Below are positions 29,811 to 40,429 of a DNA stretch of 64,000 bases, piece after piece. Where the stretch lies: assembly GCA_963787045.1 (NCBI GenBank), contig CAWBBR010000011.1, positions 1-64,000 on the forward strand, written 5' to 3'. Position numbers and translations under genes: made by a program. The DNA comes from DATJGR01 sp963787045 (GTDB lineage: Bacteria; Pseudomonadota; Gammaproteobacteria; Pseudomonadales; Azotimanducaceae). Numbering within the stretch: position 1 is the stretch's first letter; each line of letters opens with the position of its first letter. The notes beneath the pieces were generated by a model that worked only from the letters and a program-made list of their open reading frames with translations, did no database searches and had not been told where the DNA came from.

Positions 29811-31542
29811 CCCGGCCGCATTCCACTTCTTGCGACCATGGTGGCTGCTCGCGCTGATCGCGGCCGTGGCGATGGCGCTGCTCGCGGCTCGCGCACAGCG
29901 CAGTCGGTCCAGTTGGGAATCGATCATCGACGCACCGTTGCGCGATGCACTGATCGAACGCGCGTTGAAGAAGAGCGGCCCGCTGTTGCCGCTTCTCACC
30001 GGCCTGGTATTGGCGGTCGCCGGCATCGCGCTGGCCGGGCCGACATGGCAACGCCTGCCACAGCCGATCGATCAGAAGACCGATGCGCTCGTGATCGTGC
30101 TCGATCTGTCGTTGTCGATGTACGCGAAAGACGTCGAGCCTTCCAGGTTGGTTCGAGCGCGGCACGCGGTTACGGACATTCTGCGCACGCGCAAGGAGGG
30201 CTACACCGGCATGGTTGCGTATGCCGGCGACGCCCACACGGTGGCACCGCTGACGGACGACGTGCGCACCATCGAGAATCTGTTGGCTGCACTCGATCCG
30301 GAGATGATGCCGGTGCTCGGCAGCAACCCGGGCTCCGCATTGGAACTCGCCAAAACGCTGCTGCGCAGCGCCGGCATGGCCCAGGGACGGATACTGCTGG
30401 TGACCGACGGCGTGGACCGCATCGTAGACGTCTCCATGGACGCGTCGCCGAATTTTCCGATCTCGATACTCGGCGTGGGTACCCCCGACGGCGCGCCGAT
30501 TCCGCTCGATTTCGTCGATCAACCCGGTCGTTTTCTGACCGACCGGCAGGGCAATACCATCGTTGCGAAGCTCGACGTCGGACGACTCGAGGCGCTCGCG
30601 CAGATGTGCAACGGCCGCTATGTCACGGCCGGCGCCGACGACTCCAACCTCGGCGACCTGCTCAGCACGACACTGCCCTCCGCCGACGACCAGCGTCGGA
30701 TCGAAGGCAAATTCGACCTCTGGGCCGACTACGGCTATTGGCTTGCGTTGGCGCTGATCCCGTTCGCGCTGTTGAATTTCCGGCGCGGCGCGGTGGCGTT
30801 GTTCGTGTGTGTGTTGCTGCCGCCGCCGGCGCACGCGAGCTGGTGGAGCGACCTGTGGAAAACGCCCGATCAGCAAGGTTTCCAGGCCTTGCAGCAGGGC
30901 GAACCGGAACGCGCCGGTACGCTGTTCGAGAATCCACAGTGGCAAGGCGTCGCGGACTATCGCAGCGGCAACTATGACGGCGCCGATCGAAAGTTCTCCG
31001 CAGACGATTCGCCGACCGGCAGCTACAACCGCGGCAACGCACTCGCTCACGAAGGAAAGTACGACGAAGCCATTGCGGCTTACGACGCGACATTGCGCGC
31101 GAAGCCGGACGACGAGGACGCGAAATTCAACAAAGCGCTGCTCCAGAAACTGCGCGACAAGAAACAATCCGGCGAGAACGACAACAACGAGTCGCAGCGC
31201 AACCGCGATCGCGCGCAATCGGATCAATCGCGCGATCAGAACTCGTCCGGCAATCCGAACCAGGACGAGTCGCAGTCGCGCAGCCAGGAACAGGCGAACA
31301 AGCGTCCCGAAACCAAACAGCAGAAGTCCGATCAGGATCAGTCGCGGCCAAGCGACGAAGACAAGCAGCAGACGGCCGAGCGCGAAGCACCGCGGGACGA
31401 GCAGCGCGATTCGCTCGAGCAGTGGCTGCGGCGCGTGCCTGACGATCCGTCCGGGTTGCTGCGCCGCAAGTTCCAGTACGAAACGAACGAGCGATTGCGC
31501 AGCGGTGTACCGGATCCGCGCGACCAGGAGCGCATCTGGTGA
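29797..31542 (+). CDS. VWA and TPR fusion protein, BatB/BatC-like
   Basis: This 581-residue protein combines two proteins that are separate in some species. The N-terminal part has two membrane helices, then a VWA domain with MIDAS LDLSLSMYAKD around residue 104 and MVAYAGDAHTVAPLTDD, and a third membrane helix near residues 310-330. After a Trp-rich stretch (SWWSDLWKTP) come TPR-like helices (GSYNRGNALAHEGKYDEAIAA). A low-complexity linker rich in Gln, Asp, Asn, Ser, Arg and Lys (about residues 455-545) precedes a conserved end (LRRVPDDPSGLLRRKFQYE). ATG 29797 overlaps the batA end by 14 bases. The stop overlaps the batD start as GTGA. Confidence 0.92.
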   Translation: MPPLDPAAFHFLRPWWLLALIAAVAMALLAARAQRSRSSWESIIDAPLRDALIERALKKSGPLLPLLTGLVLAVAGIALAGPTWQRLPQPIDQKTDALVIVLDLSLSMYAKDVEPSRLVRARHAVTDILRTRKEGYTGMVAYAGDAHTVAPLTDDVRTIENLLAALDPEMMPVLGSNPGSALELAKTLLRSAGMAQGRILLVTDGVDRIVDVSMDASPNFPISILGVGTPDGAPIPLDFVDQPGRFLTDRQGNTIVAKLDVGRLEALAQMCNGRYVTAGADDSNLGDLLSTTLPSADDQRRIEGKFDLWADYGYWLALALIPFALLNFRRGAVALFVCVLLPPPAHASWWSDLWKTPDQQGFQALQQGEPERAGTLFENPQWQGVADYRSGNYDGADRKFSADDSPTGSYNRGNALAHEGKYDEAIAAYDATLRAKPDDEDAKFNKALLQKLRDKKQSGENDNNESQRNRDRAQSDQSRDQNSSGNPNQDESQSRSQEQANKRPETKQQKSDQDQSRPSDEDKQQTAEREAPRDEQRDSLEQWLRRVPDDPSGLLRRKFQYETNERLRSGVPDPRDQERIW

Positions 31543-33207
31543 AAGTCGCGCTGTTCGCATTGATCGGCTCGTTCGTCCCCATCCTCGCATTCGCGCGATT
31601 CGACGCGAGCGCCGATCCAACGACCATTTCCGAAGCCGACACGTTGAGACTGACGCTACGCGCCGACAGCGCGAGCATCACGTCGAATCCGAATTTCGAT
31701 CCGCTCACGAAGGAATTCGACATTCTGAGCGATCAGCACAGCACTCAGATCCAGAGCTTCAACGGCCAGGTAGACGCAACGACCACGTGGACGCTGCTGC
31801 TGAAACCGAAGCACACGGGCACGCTGCAGATTCCAGCGATCACGCTCGGCGGCGAGATCGACACGTCCGATCGATATCACCGTCAAAGAACTCGACCCGC
31901 AGCTGCGGCGCGCGATCGCACAAACCGTATTCTTCGAGACCGCGTACACGCCGAAACAGGTGTACGTGCAGTCGCAAGTCGTCGTGACTCGCCGCTTGTT
32001 CTACGTAAACGGCGCACAACTCTATGGCGACATGCCGAACACACCGGAAATTCCGGGCGCCATGGTGAAGCTGTTGGGCGAGTCGGAACACAGCACCGCC
32101 GTTCGCGACGGCCGGCAGTACGGCATGATCGAGCAGCGCTTCGCCGTATTCCCCGAGCGCAGCGGCGACCTGACGATCCCGGCCGCTACCGTCACCGGCA
32201 GCGTACGGCTGGCAGACTCCGGTATGGGTCGCCGCATCGGCGTAGACGTCAGCTCCGACACGCTGAAAGTGACGGTGCTGCCGATTCCGGCCGAATATCC
32301 GCGCGACGCGCCCTGGCTACCGGCGACCGATGTCGAATTGCTGGAAGACTGGCCCGGTGAACCGGAGCGCGGTCTCGCTACAGGCACACCCAGCCAACGG
32401 ACGTTGATCGTGCGCGCCGACGGCAATGCGTCGTCGGCGATTCCGCCGCTGGCGGTCGCGCTGCCGGACTCGCTCAAGGCGTACCCCGAGCCGGCGAAGC
32501 TCAGCGAGACACAAACCCGTGGCGGCATCGTCGGAACCAGAACCGAATCGACCAGCCTGGTCGCGACGCAGCCCGGCGACATCACGTTACCCGAGGTGCA
32601 CGTGACGTGGTGGGACACCGTCAACCAACAGGTTCGCACGGCCGCGCTACCGGCACACGCAATAAGGATCACCGGCGCCGCGACCTCCGCGCCACCCGCC
32701 CCCGCTGCAACCGCGCCCGCCGAGTTGCCTTCGCCCGCTCCGGCAACGCCGGCGCCACAGGCCGCTCCCGAGCCCGCTTCATCGGGAATCAACCTGTGGC
32801 TCGCCGTCGCGTTCGTCGTCGCGTTGCTCGGCTGGGCAGCCACGGTGTTGCGCGCGCGCTACCGCAACCTGCCGGATCGGCAGCCGCCCGATGCCCGCGC
32901 GACCGAGAACGACGCGCATGCGGCATTCCGCCGTGCATGCGATAGCCGCGAGCCGCCACGGATCCGCGCCGCGCTCGAGAATTGGTTGACCGCCCGCTAC
33001 GCGCTGCCGTTGGTCGACGCGGCGCGGCATTTCGCGGCCGATCCGGGCGCGCACGCGGCGGTCAACGAACTGAACGCGCAGCTCTATCAACGCGATGGGA
33101 CAAAAGCGTTCGATCCGACTGCACTACGGCGCTGCGTCGACGCCGCGCGGCACGACGCGCGAACGCCGGCCTCCGAAGAATTACCGTCGCTCTATCCTTC
33201 GCCCTGA
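31539..33207 (+). CDS. batD: BatD family protein (one frameshift)
   Basis: This periplasmic protein is anchored by a C-terminal helix. The signal peptide is at the start (VALFALIGSFVPILAFA). Beta-sandwich repeats follow (LRLTLRADSASITSNPNF, VQSQVVVTRRLFYVNG, RQYGMIEQRFAVFPERSGDLTIPA). A Pro/Ala-rich spacer leads to a membrane helix (NLWLAVAFVVALLGWAATVL) and a helical cytoplasmic tail. The frame changes near 31860, and the total is one base over a multiple of three. The start is GTG at 31539, overlapping the previous stop. It ends the operon and overlaps the convergent pepN end by 16 bases. Confidence 0.9.
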
Positions 33208-35898
33208 AGGGTCTTCGTCACCACTTCGTATACGTCGCGGGAGATGGCGTCGGACGCTTCGATACCGCGCAGCGCATCTTTCATCGCCGCGCGCCGCCCG
33301 GCGTCGTAGCGGCGCCATCGCGTCAGCGGCGCCAGCAGACGCGCTGCGATCTGTGGATTTGCGCGGTCGATCCGCGCCACGCGTTCAGCGAGGAAGCGAT
33401 AACCCGATCCATCGCGCGCGTGGAAGCTGACCGGATTCTGCCCCGCGAACGCGCCGTACAATGCGCGCAGCCGATTCGGATTCCGACCATCGAAATCGGA
33501 GTGGCGTTCGAGAGATTCGACGCGCGCCAACGCACCTGCTCGGGGGCACGCCGCTTGAACCGAAAACCACTGATCGATCACGAGCTTTTGTGCCGACCAG
33601 CGCGCGTAGAAATCGGCGATCGCTTCGGATCGGGCCGGTTCGTCGAGCCAATCCGCGTTGACGATCTCGCGCAGCGACGCGAGCCGATCGGTGAGGTTGT
33701 CGGCGTTGCGGTATTGCGCGAGCAACAGCGGACGCACGTCGGAGACCCGCGCAGATCCCGCCGCGCACAGGAAACCGAGCGCGAGATTGCGCAAGGCACG
33801 ACGCGCGACGCTGCGCGAATCCGGTTGGTACGGACCGCTCGCGGCGCTCCGCCGATACACCTCCAGCCAGGCGTCGAACAGTTCGCTGCCGAGCGACGCA
33901 CGCAACGCGCCACGCGCGCGATGCAGGCCATCGACGTCGATCTCGCTCATCAACTCGCCGAGGTAGTTCTCCGTGGGAACGGCCAGCATCGCGGCGAACA
34001 TCGCGGTGCGTTCCGGATCGTCCGCGACCGCCTGCGTCGCTCAGCAGCTCGCGGTACAGCGGCAGCAGACTGCGCGCGGCATCGGTTGCGCCACTCCGCA
34101 TCCGGTCGATCGTCTCGGCGTGCAGCGATTGCATGGCGTCCCATCTCGAGAAACCATCGGTGTCGTAACGCGCGAGGAAGCTCAATTCCGCGCTGGGCCG
34201 CGCGAACTCCACTTTCACCGGCGCGGAGAAGCCGCGCAGCACGCTCAGCACGGGTTGTTCTTTCAATCCGGTCACGCGCAGGTCGACACCCGGCTCCGTG
34301 ACGTGAACGATCAACGTTCCGTCGCCGCGCGGATTTTCGACGCGGGCACGGCTTTCGACCGCAGCGCCGGCGCCGCCCAACGACCCCGCTCTGCCGAGCA
34401 GTTCTTTCCCGTTGCGATCGAGCAAGCCGATGGCCACCGGAATGTGGAACGGCGCCTTGCTCGGCTGGCCCGGCGTCGGCGGACAGCGCTGCGCGATCGA
34501 AACATCGAGCGTGCCGTTGGCGAATCGCGTCGTTACCGTGATCACGGGCGTGCCGGCCTGGCTGTACCAACGACGGAACTGCGCGAGGTCGAAGCCGTTC
34601 GCCTCCTCCATTGCGCGCACGAAATCCTCGGTCGTGACCGCGGCACCGTCGTGTCGTTGGAAGTACAAATCGGTGCCTCGGCGAAACCGTTCCGGTCCGA
34701 GCAGCGTATGGATCATGCCGACTACTTCGGCGCCTTTCTCGTAAACCGTGGTGGTGTAGAAGTTCGAGATCTCGATGTACGTATCGGGACGCACCGGATG
34801 CGCCAGCGGACCTGCGTCCTCGGCGAACTGCAACGTGCGCAGCTGGTTGACGTCGTCGATGCGTTTCACGGTCCGCGAATTCATGTCGGACGAGAACTCC
34901 GCGTCGCGAAACACCGTGAAGCCTTCCTTGAGGCTCAACTGAAACCAGTCGCGGCACGTGACCCGATTGCCGGACCAGTTGTGAAAGTACTCGTGCGCAA
35001 CGACGGCTTCGACGTGCTGATACGCGAGGTCGGTGGCGGTGTCGGGGCTCGCCAACACGCACGACGTGTTGAAGATGTTCAGCCCTTTGTTCTCCATCGC
35101 GCCCATGTTGAAGTCTTCGACGGCGACGATCATGAAGATGTCGAGATCGTATTCGCGGCCGTATACCTGTTCGTCCCAGCGCATCGCGCGCTTCAGCGCA
35201 CCCATCGCGTAGTCGCACTGCGAGATGTTGTGCGGCTCCGAATAGATGCGCAGTTCGACGCGGCGCCCGGACGCCGTGACGAATTCGTCGCGCAGCAGCG
35301 CGAGATCGCCGGCGACGAGCGCGAACAGATAGCTCGGTTTCGGAAACGGATCCTGCCAGGTGACGCTGCGCCGTCCATCCGGCCGTTCGTGCTCGTCGAT
35401 CAGGTTGCCGTTCGACAGCAGCACCGGATAAATGGGGTCCGCGATGACCGTCGTGGTGAACTTCGCGAGCACGTCCGGACGATCGAGGTAGTACGTGATC
35501 TTGCGGAATCCTTCCGCCTCGCACTGCGTGCAGTACATGCCGCCTGACCGGCCGCCCGACTTGTACAGTCCTTCGAGCGCGACGTTCTGTTCGGGATGGA
35601 TGCGCGTGACGATCGTGAGGTCGCACGCTTCGGGGAGATCGAACAACGTCAGCGAGTCGTCGTCGGTCTGATATTCGTTGCTACTAAGCGGTCGCCCGTC
35701 CACCGCCACCGATACGAGTTCGAGCTCCTGACCGTCGAGCCGCAACGTCGACTGCGTTCCGGTGCGCCGCACGCTGAGTTGCGAAGTCACCTGGGTGACA
35801 CCGTCGCGCAGATCGAACTCGAGGCGCGTGTCGGTGATCGAGTGATCCGGCGGTCGATATTCAGACAGCCGGATCGCTTTCGGTTGTGCATCCTTCAT
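33192..35898 (-). CDS. pepN: Aminopeptidase N, M1 family (one frameshift)
   Basis: PepN is a cytoplasmic zinc aminopeptidase of broad specificity. The substrate-recognition motif GAMENKGLNIFN and the zinc site VAHEYFHNWSGNR, with the third ligand in LKEGFTVFRDAEF, are complete. The catalytic tyrosine region is NFYTTTVYEKGAEVVGM. The start ATG at 35898 is eight bases after GGAG. The frame changes near 34020 in the C-terminal helical domain. The total is one base over 902 codons, close to the E. coli length. The start overlaps the upstream DUF2797 stop (TGATG), so the genes are coupled. The end overlaps batD convergently. Confidence 0.95.
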
Positions 35899-36783
35899 CA
35901 GAAGAGCTCCATTTGGCCGCGTCCATCGGGCGCGATATCGGCCGCCCGCGCTACTTCGACATGATACGAGGTATGGCGTCGCACGTTGAACACGCCGCTG
36001 TCGAACATCAGGTATTGCCCTTTGATACCGAGCAATGCGCCGCCGATCGCGACGCCGGGTTCGAGCGTCAGGCCGATCGGCGGACCCGCGTAGCTCGTCA
36101 CCGGATACTCGAATCGCACGGGCGCGGGTCTTTCCACCCACTGGAGCGCGCCCGGAAAGCGCTCGTCCAGCGCGGCAAGCGCGCGGGTCGCTTCACCGCG
36201 CAATCGTTCGCACAGCGCCACGAGATCGACTTCCTGCGCGTCTCTGCCGACCAGGTTGCGCCATACCGTGCGATCGCTGACGTGGCGCGCCAGCGCTGCC
36301 TCCACGCAACCGGCCTGGAAGCGGCTTTGCGTGCGCATGATGACCACCGCCTGCGTGGCGCCCTGGTCGAGCCATCGCATCGGCACGTTGGCCGGTGTCG
36401 TGATGCCTACTTTCGCGCCGGCGGAGTTCGCGAGGTACACGAGGTGCGGCTGCATGCAGAAGCTCTCGCCCCACTGCGGCTCACGACACGTTCCCGCCGC
36501 GTAGTGGCACCGATCGGGGCTGACCACGCACAAGTCGCAACGCGCCAGCGTCTTGAAGCACGGATAACAATAGCCTTCGCCATAGCTCTTGCGCGTGACG
36601 TTGCCGCAATACTGGCAGGTGATGCGTCCGTCGAACCGTATGGCCAGCGTGCAGCCCCAACAGTTCATTCAGGGGGAGCGTCTCGCCTCCGAGCGAGAGT
36701 GAATAGCCCACCGGCGTGCTTGGTGTGCAATGCATGGATTGCAGCACACCACTCCCCAGCGCTTCGACGATTTCAAACTGCAT
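35898..36783 (-). CDS. DUF2797 family protein (one frameshift)
   Basis: This cysteine-rich protein has the DUF2797 features: an N-terminal beta region (GYSLSLGGETLPLNELLG), a metal-binding pattern (CQYCGNVTRKSYGEGYCYPCF, LARCDLC, PDRCHYAAGTCREP) and a GIY-YIG-like segment (LVYLANSAGAKVGIT) where the nucleotide is probably bound. The function is unknown. ATG 36783 gives the family N-terminus, but the frame breaks near 36650 at GGGG. Removing one G joins NELLG to CTLAIRF, and the span is one base over a multiple of three. The stop overlaps the pepN start; this gene order is common in gammaproteobacteria. Confidence 0.85.
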
Positions 36784-37687
36784 CGACGGCACCCGGTCGC
36801 GTAGGTCGCCAGGTCGCGGCGGCGAGCGCGCCCGCCGCCAGTCCGACCCAGTGCACCGTATTCGCAATGTACAACCCGAACACCTCGGTGACCCCGCTGC
36901 TCATCAGCACGAGCATGACCAGGACCCCGATGCTGAACGAAGGATGCACCCGCCACTCAGCCGCTGTATCGAAACGCCCGCGCACGACCACGTACGCGAA
37001 CAGTCCATACGCGACGCCCGACAACCCGCCGAACAGCGGCGCCGACTTCAGCACGAACTGCGCTACGTTGCCCGGCACCGCGATCAGCAGCGTCAATACG
37101 AGCAGACAAACGGAGCCGGCGCCGCGCTCGATACGACGGCCGAATTCGAGGACTACCGCCGCGTTGAACAGCAGATGCGCGACGCCGAAATGGATGAAGA
37201 TCGGCGTAACCAGTCGCCACACCTGGCCGTTCATGAGGGCGACCTGCAGCGATCCGTACTGCAAATTGCCTTCGTTCCCCGCCACCGGCACGATCGTCAG
37301 CCACGGCAACAATGGCCCGAGCGATCCCGATTCGAGGCCGAACGTCGCCGGAAAGCACGCCAGCGACAGCCCGATCAGAATGCTCACCACCGGATAGCGG
37401 CGGAGCAGCGTGAGCCAGGGCGTTCGTGCGCGCGCGGGGCGCGGCAGCCACTGCAATGCCAGGCGTCCGTCGCGCCACGCTTCGTATTCGGTGCGCACGC
37501 GTTGCGCATCGGCTTCGTTCGTCACCTCGAGAATCTGTCGACCCTGCTCTTCGAACACGCGGTGTCCGACGCGCTGCTGCGCGAGATACGCACAGAACAT
37601 CGCCAGATCGATGTCGGAACCCAACGTCAGCGCTCGAACGGTACCCACCGCGCGGACAACCTCGGAATGTGGTGTAAACTCGACCAC
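36773..37687 (-). CDS. Rhomboid family intramembrane serine protease, GlpG-like
   Basis: This 304-residue protein has a GlpG-like cytoplasmic domain (residues 1-75), a connecting stretch with ARTPWLTLLRRYP, then a six-helix rhomboid core. Catalytic Ser is in FGGLSGVAYGLFAY and His in NTVHWVGLAAG. The conserved first-loop region is VWRLVTPIFIHFGVAHLLFN, including the oxyanion-type His and Asn. It cleaves membrane-spanning substrates; targets are unknown. The apparent start is GTG at 37687. The gene end overlaps the start of DUF2797 by 11 bases. It diverges from xdhC with only 24 bases between the start codons. Confidence 0.92.
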   Translation of the reverse strand: MVEFTPHSEVVRAVGTVRALTLGSDIDLAMFCAYLAQQRVGHRVFEEQGRQILEVTNEADAQRVRTEYEAWRDGRLALQWLPRPARARTPWLTLLRRYPVVSILIGLSLACFPATFGLESGSLGPLLPWLTIVPVAGNEGNLQYGSLQVALMNGQVWRLVTPIFIHFGVAHLLFNAAVVLEFGRRIERGAGSVCLLVLTLLIAVPGNVAQFVLKSAPLFGGLSGVAYGLFAYVVVRGRFDTAAEWRVHPSFSIGVLVMLVLMSSGVTEVFGLYIANTVHWVGLAAGALAAATWRPTRPGAVDAV

Positions 37688-37711
37688 ACCCTAAGTGCAC
37701 GTCACATTGCC

Positions 37712-38749
37712 ATGCAAGCTGCCGATCACGAAGTACTGAGCCAGGCGCGGATCTGGCTCGAAGCCGGGGAAACCTGTTGGCTCGCAACCGTCGTGAAAAC
37801 GTGGGGATCCTCGCCGCGTCCCGTCGGTTCGCTGTTCACGTGCAACGCACGGGGCCAGGTGGCGGGCTCCCTATCCGGCGGCTGCGTCGAAGACGACCTG
37901 CTCGAGAAACTCACGTCCGGCGCGCTGGCTCGTCACGCCCCCCAGTACTTCCGTTACGGCATCACGGCCGAAGAAACGGAACGCTTCGGCCTTCCGTGCG
38001 GCGGCCACCTCGACATCATCGTAGAACCGTTATCGGCAGCGGCGCACCTCGAGCAGCTGCGCAAGATCGACGATCGACTCGTGCACCGCGGCCGGATTCG
38101 CCGCACGGTCGACGTGAAGAGAGGTACGAGTTCGATCGAAGAAGTCGAAGCGCACGAAGAGCCAACATTCGACGAAGTGTCGTCCGTGTTGCGTCAAACG
38201 TATGGACCGCGCTTCCAGCTGTTCATCATCGGCGCCGGCATGGTGTCGAAATACCTGGCCGAAATGGCGCAGATGCTCGACTACGCGGTCACGGTGTGCG
38301 ATCCGCGGGAAAAGCTGCTCAGTGACTTCGGCGTTGCCGGCGCGCGCGGCGTCACCGACATGCCGGACGACGCGGTAAAGGCCTACGCGAACGATGCGGC
38401 CTCCGCGATCGTCGCGCTGACGCACGACCCGCGCATCGACGACATGGGTCTGATGGAAGCGCTGAAGACGCCGGCGTTCTACGTCGGCGCAATGGGCTCG
38501 GTGAAGACGTCGGCCGGGCGCCGTAAGCGCCTGCAACTGCTCGACGTCACCGATGCGGAACTCGCTCGGTTGCGGGCGCCGATCGGCCTGCCGATCGGCA
38601 GCAAAACGCCGCCGGAGATCGCCATCGCGATACTGGCCGAGATTACCGCCGTCAGAAAACAGCGCGAAAAGCAGGCCATCGCCCACCTCGCCGCAATCGC
38701 GTCGCCCGTGGCCGCGCCGCAGGCGGGGTTCACCTCCTCCGCCGCGTGA
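37712..38749 (+). CDS. xdhC: XdhC/CoxI family molybdenum-hydroxylase maturation protein
   Basis: The 345-residue protein has both XdhC domains. The N-terminal one includes WLATVVKTWGSSPRPVGSLF and SLSGGCVEDDLLEKL, and the C-terminal Rossmann domain includes LFIIGAGMVSKYLAEMAQ, VCDPREKLL and AFYVGAMGSVKTSAGRRKRL, ending in PIGLPIGSKTPPEIAIAILAEI. Family members insert or sulfurate the molybdenum cofactor in xanthine dehydrogenase-type enzymes. The start is ATG at 37712, close to the divergent rhomboid gene. The mobA-like gene follows with a four-base overlap, a classical pairing. No molybdenum hydroxylase gene is in the window, so the client must lie elsewhere. Confidence 0.92.
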   Translation: MQAADHEVLSQARIWLEAGETCWLATVVKTWGSSPRPVGSLFTCNARGQVAGSLSGGCVEDDLLEKLTSGALARHAPQYFRYGITAEETERFGLPCGGHLDIIVEPLSAAAHLEQLRKIDDRLVHRGRIRRTVDVKRGTSSIEEVEAHEEPTFDEVSSVLRQTYGPRFQLFIIGAGMVSKYLAEMAQMLDYAVTVCDPREKLLSDFGVAGARGVTDMPDDAVKAYANDAASAIVALTHDPRIDDMGLMEALKTPAFYVGAMGSVKTSAGRRKRLQLLDVTDAELARLRAPIGLPIGSKTPPEIAIAILAEITAVRKQREKQAIAHLAAIASPVAAPQAGFTSSAA

Positions 38750-39328
38750 CCAGCGGCGCGCTCGTCATCGCCGCCGGCTTCTCGCGCCGGTTCGGCAGCG
38801 ACAAGCGCATCTTCCAGCTCAAGCACGAACCGTTGCTGATCGCGACGCTGCGCCCGTATCGCGCCGCATTCGCCAACGTCGCTGTTGTGGTGCGCAACAG
38901 CGACAGCACCCTCACGCGGTTGATCGGCGAAGGGTTCGGTCGCCAATTGCCGATCATCGTGCCGACCAGTCATGCGCATCTCGGCATGGGCGCTAGCATC
39001 GCCGACGGCATCCGCGCGGTGGTCGATTGGGACTATGTTTTCCTCGGCCTCGGCGACATGCCGTACGTGCGTCCCGAAACGCTCCGTACCCTGAAGGCGA
39101 CGATGGATGGCGCGCGCGTCGAGAAGGAACCGCTGCCTCGTCGTGCCGATGCACGGCGATACGCCGGGTCACCCGGTCGGATTCTCGCGCGAGTTCTTTG
39201 CCGAACTGATCGCCCTCACCGGCGACCGCGGCGCGCGATCGATCGTCGAGACGCACCAGGCCGACGTGCGACGCATCGCCATCGACGATCCCGGCGTAGT
39301 GACCGACATCGACCATCCGCCGATGTAG
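38746..39328 (+). CDS. MobA-like nucleotidyltransferase, molybdenum cofactor (one frameshift)
   Basis: This NTP-transferase of the MobA/MocA type probably attaches CMP or GMP to the molybdopterin cofactor. The nucleotide-binding N-terminus is LVIAAGFSRRFGSDKRIFQL, the metal-binding GLGDMPYVRPETL is intact, and the C-terminal part has VPMHGDTPGHPVGFSREFF and GARSIVE. GTG 38746 overlaps the xdhC stop. The frame changes near 39120, and the total length of one base over a multiple of three fits one extra base. With xdhC it forms a two-gene cofactor module. The cytidylyl versus guanylyl specificity is not decided here. Confidence 0.87.
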
Positions 39329-39350
39329 CCGATCGGGCCTCTGCCGAGTC

Positions 39351-40244
39351 CTACTCCGGTTTGACCGGACCGCCCAGACGCGACGCCCAGTCGAGCTTGC
39401 TGCGGCACGCTTCGTAGAAGCTGTGCTGCCGCGAATACAACAGCTTCAGCGCGTGCGTGCATTTCTGGATGTGCACTTCGTCGCCGGGCTGAACGCCGAT
39501 GTCGACCTGCGAGTCGCAGCTGATCTGCTGGTTCGTCGACGTCGTTGCGCCGATGACCACCTTGATGCGCGATGCGCTCGGCACCACCAGCGGCCGCGAC
39601 GTCAGCGTGTGCGGGAACATCGGTACCACCACGATCGCGTCGAGGCTCGGATGCATGATCGGGCCGCCGGCCGACAGCGCATACGCAGTCGAACCTGTGG
39701 GCGTCGCTACGATCAGGCCGTCAGAGCGCTGGTCGTAGACGAACTTGTCGTCGATGTGCAGCGCGAACTCCATCATCCGCGACATCGTGCCGGCGTGTAC
39801 GACCACGTCGTTCAATGCCGACGAACCGCCCGTTCGCTTACCCGCGCGGTACACCGTCGCATCGAGCAGGAAGCGGTGCTCCACCGTGTATTCGCCGTCG
39901 AGCACGGCGCCGATTTTGGTCTCGATCTGGTCGGGCGAAATGTCGGCGAGAAACCCGAGGCCGCCGCGGTTCACACCGATGACGGGCACCTGCGACGCCG
40001 CGAGGTCGCGCGCCACGCCGAGCAGGCTGCCGTCGCCGCCGACCACGATCAACAGATCGCAGATGGCGCCCAGCGCTTTTCGCTCTTCTACCCGATGCGC
40101 GCATTTCGGCAGCATCGCCGCGGTCGCCGTTTCGAACACGACCGTGACGTTGCGCGACCGCAGGAACTGCTCCAGCGTCGCCACCGATTCCACAATGCTG
40201 CGGTTGCCCCTGCGTGCGATCAGCCCGACGGTCTTGAAGGTCAT
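39351..40244 (-). CDS. nadK: NAD kinase
   Basis: NadK phosphorylates NAD to NADP. The 297-residue frame is intact and has the GGDG motif (LLIVVGGDGSLLGVARD) and NRGGLGFLADI. The NAD-binding segment is GSSALNDVVVHAG, and VATPTGSTAYALSAGGPI is the conserved nucleotide-binding loop. The C-terminus carries the usual SCDSQVDIGVQPGDEV. It is cytoplasmic. The gene diverges from cysE; the 185 bases between contain a minus-strand TATACT but no convincing -35. It is convergent with the mobA-like gene. Confidence 0.96.
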   Translation of the reverse strand: MTFKTVGLIARRGNRSIVESVATLEQFLRSRNVTVVFETATAAMLPKCAHRVEERKALGAICDLLIVVGGDGSLLGVARDLAASQVPVIGVNRGGLGFLADISPDQIETKIGAVLDGEYTVEHRFLLDATVYRAGKRTGGSSALNDVVVHAGTMSRMMEFALHIDDKFVYDQRSDGLIVATPTGSTAYALSAGGPIMHPSLDAIVVVPMFPHTLTSRPLVVPSASRIKVVIGATTSTNQQISCDSQVDIGVQPGDEVHIQKCTHALKLLYSRQHSFYEACRSKLDWASRLGGPVKPE

Positions 40245-40429
40245 CTGATGTCTGCGATGGTGTCGATGGTGTCAGAGAGGCACGACAGCGTCCGAGTATA
40301 CACGCCGATCCCCGTGACGCAGTTCGCGTGCGATAGTGCGACACGGTGGTGCAAATTTGGCACCGCTGGCGTGCTTGAATTATGGGGGGTAAGCGCTCAG
40401 GCTTCCTCGCCAACGAACGGGAGACGCGC

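Noticed and set aside
29551..31620. Long minus-strand open frame opposite the BatB/BatC gene
   Set aside because: The plus strand encodes the VWA and TPR protein inside a coupled operon; the opposite frame has only repetitive hydrophobic and Arg-rich sequence.
40355..40375. TTGGCAC upstream of cysE as a sigma-54 promoter
   Set aside because: The spacing between GG and the next GC is not 10 bases, so the invariant geometry is not met.
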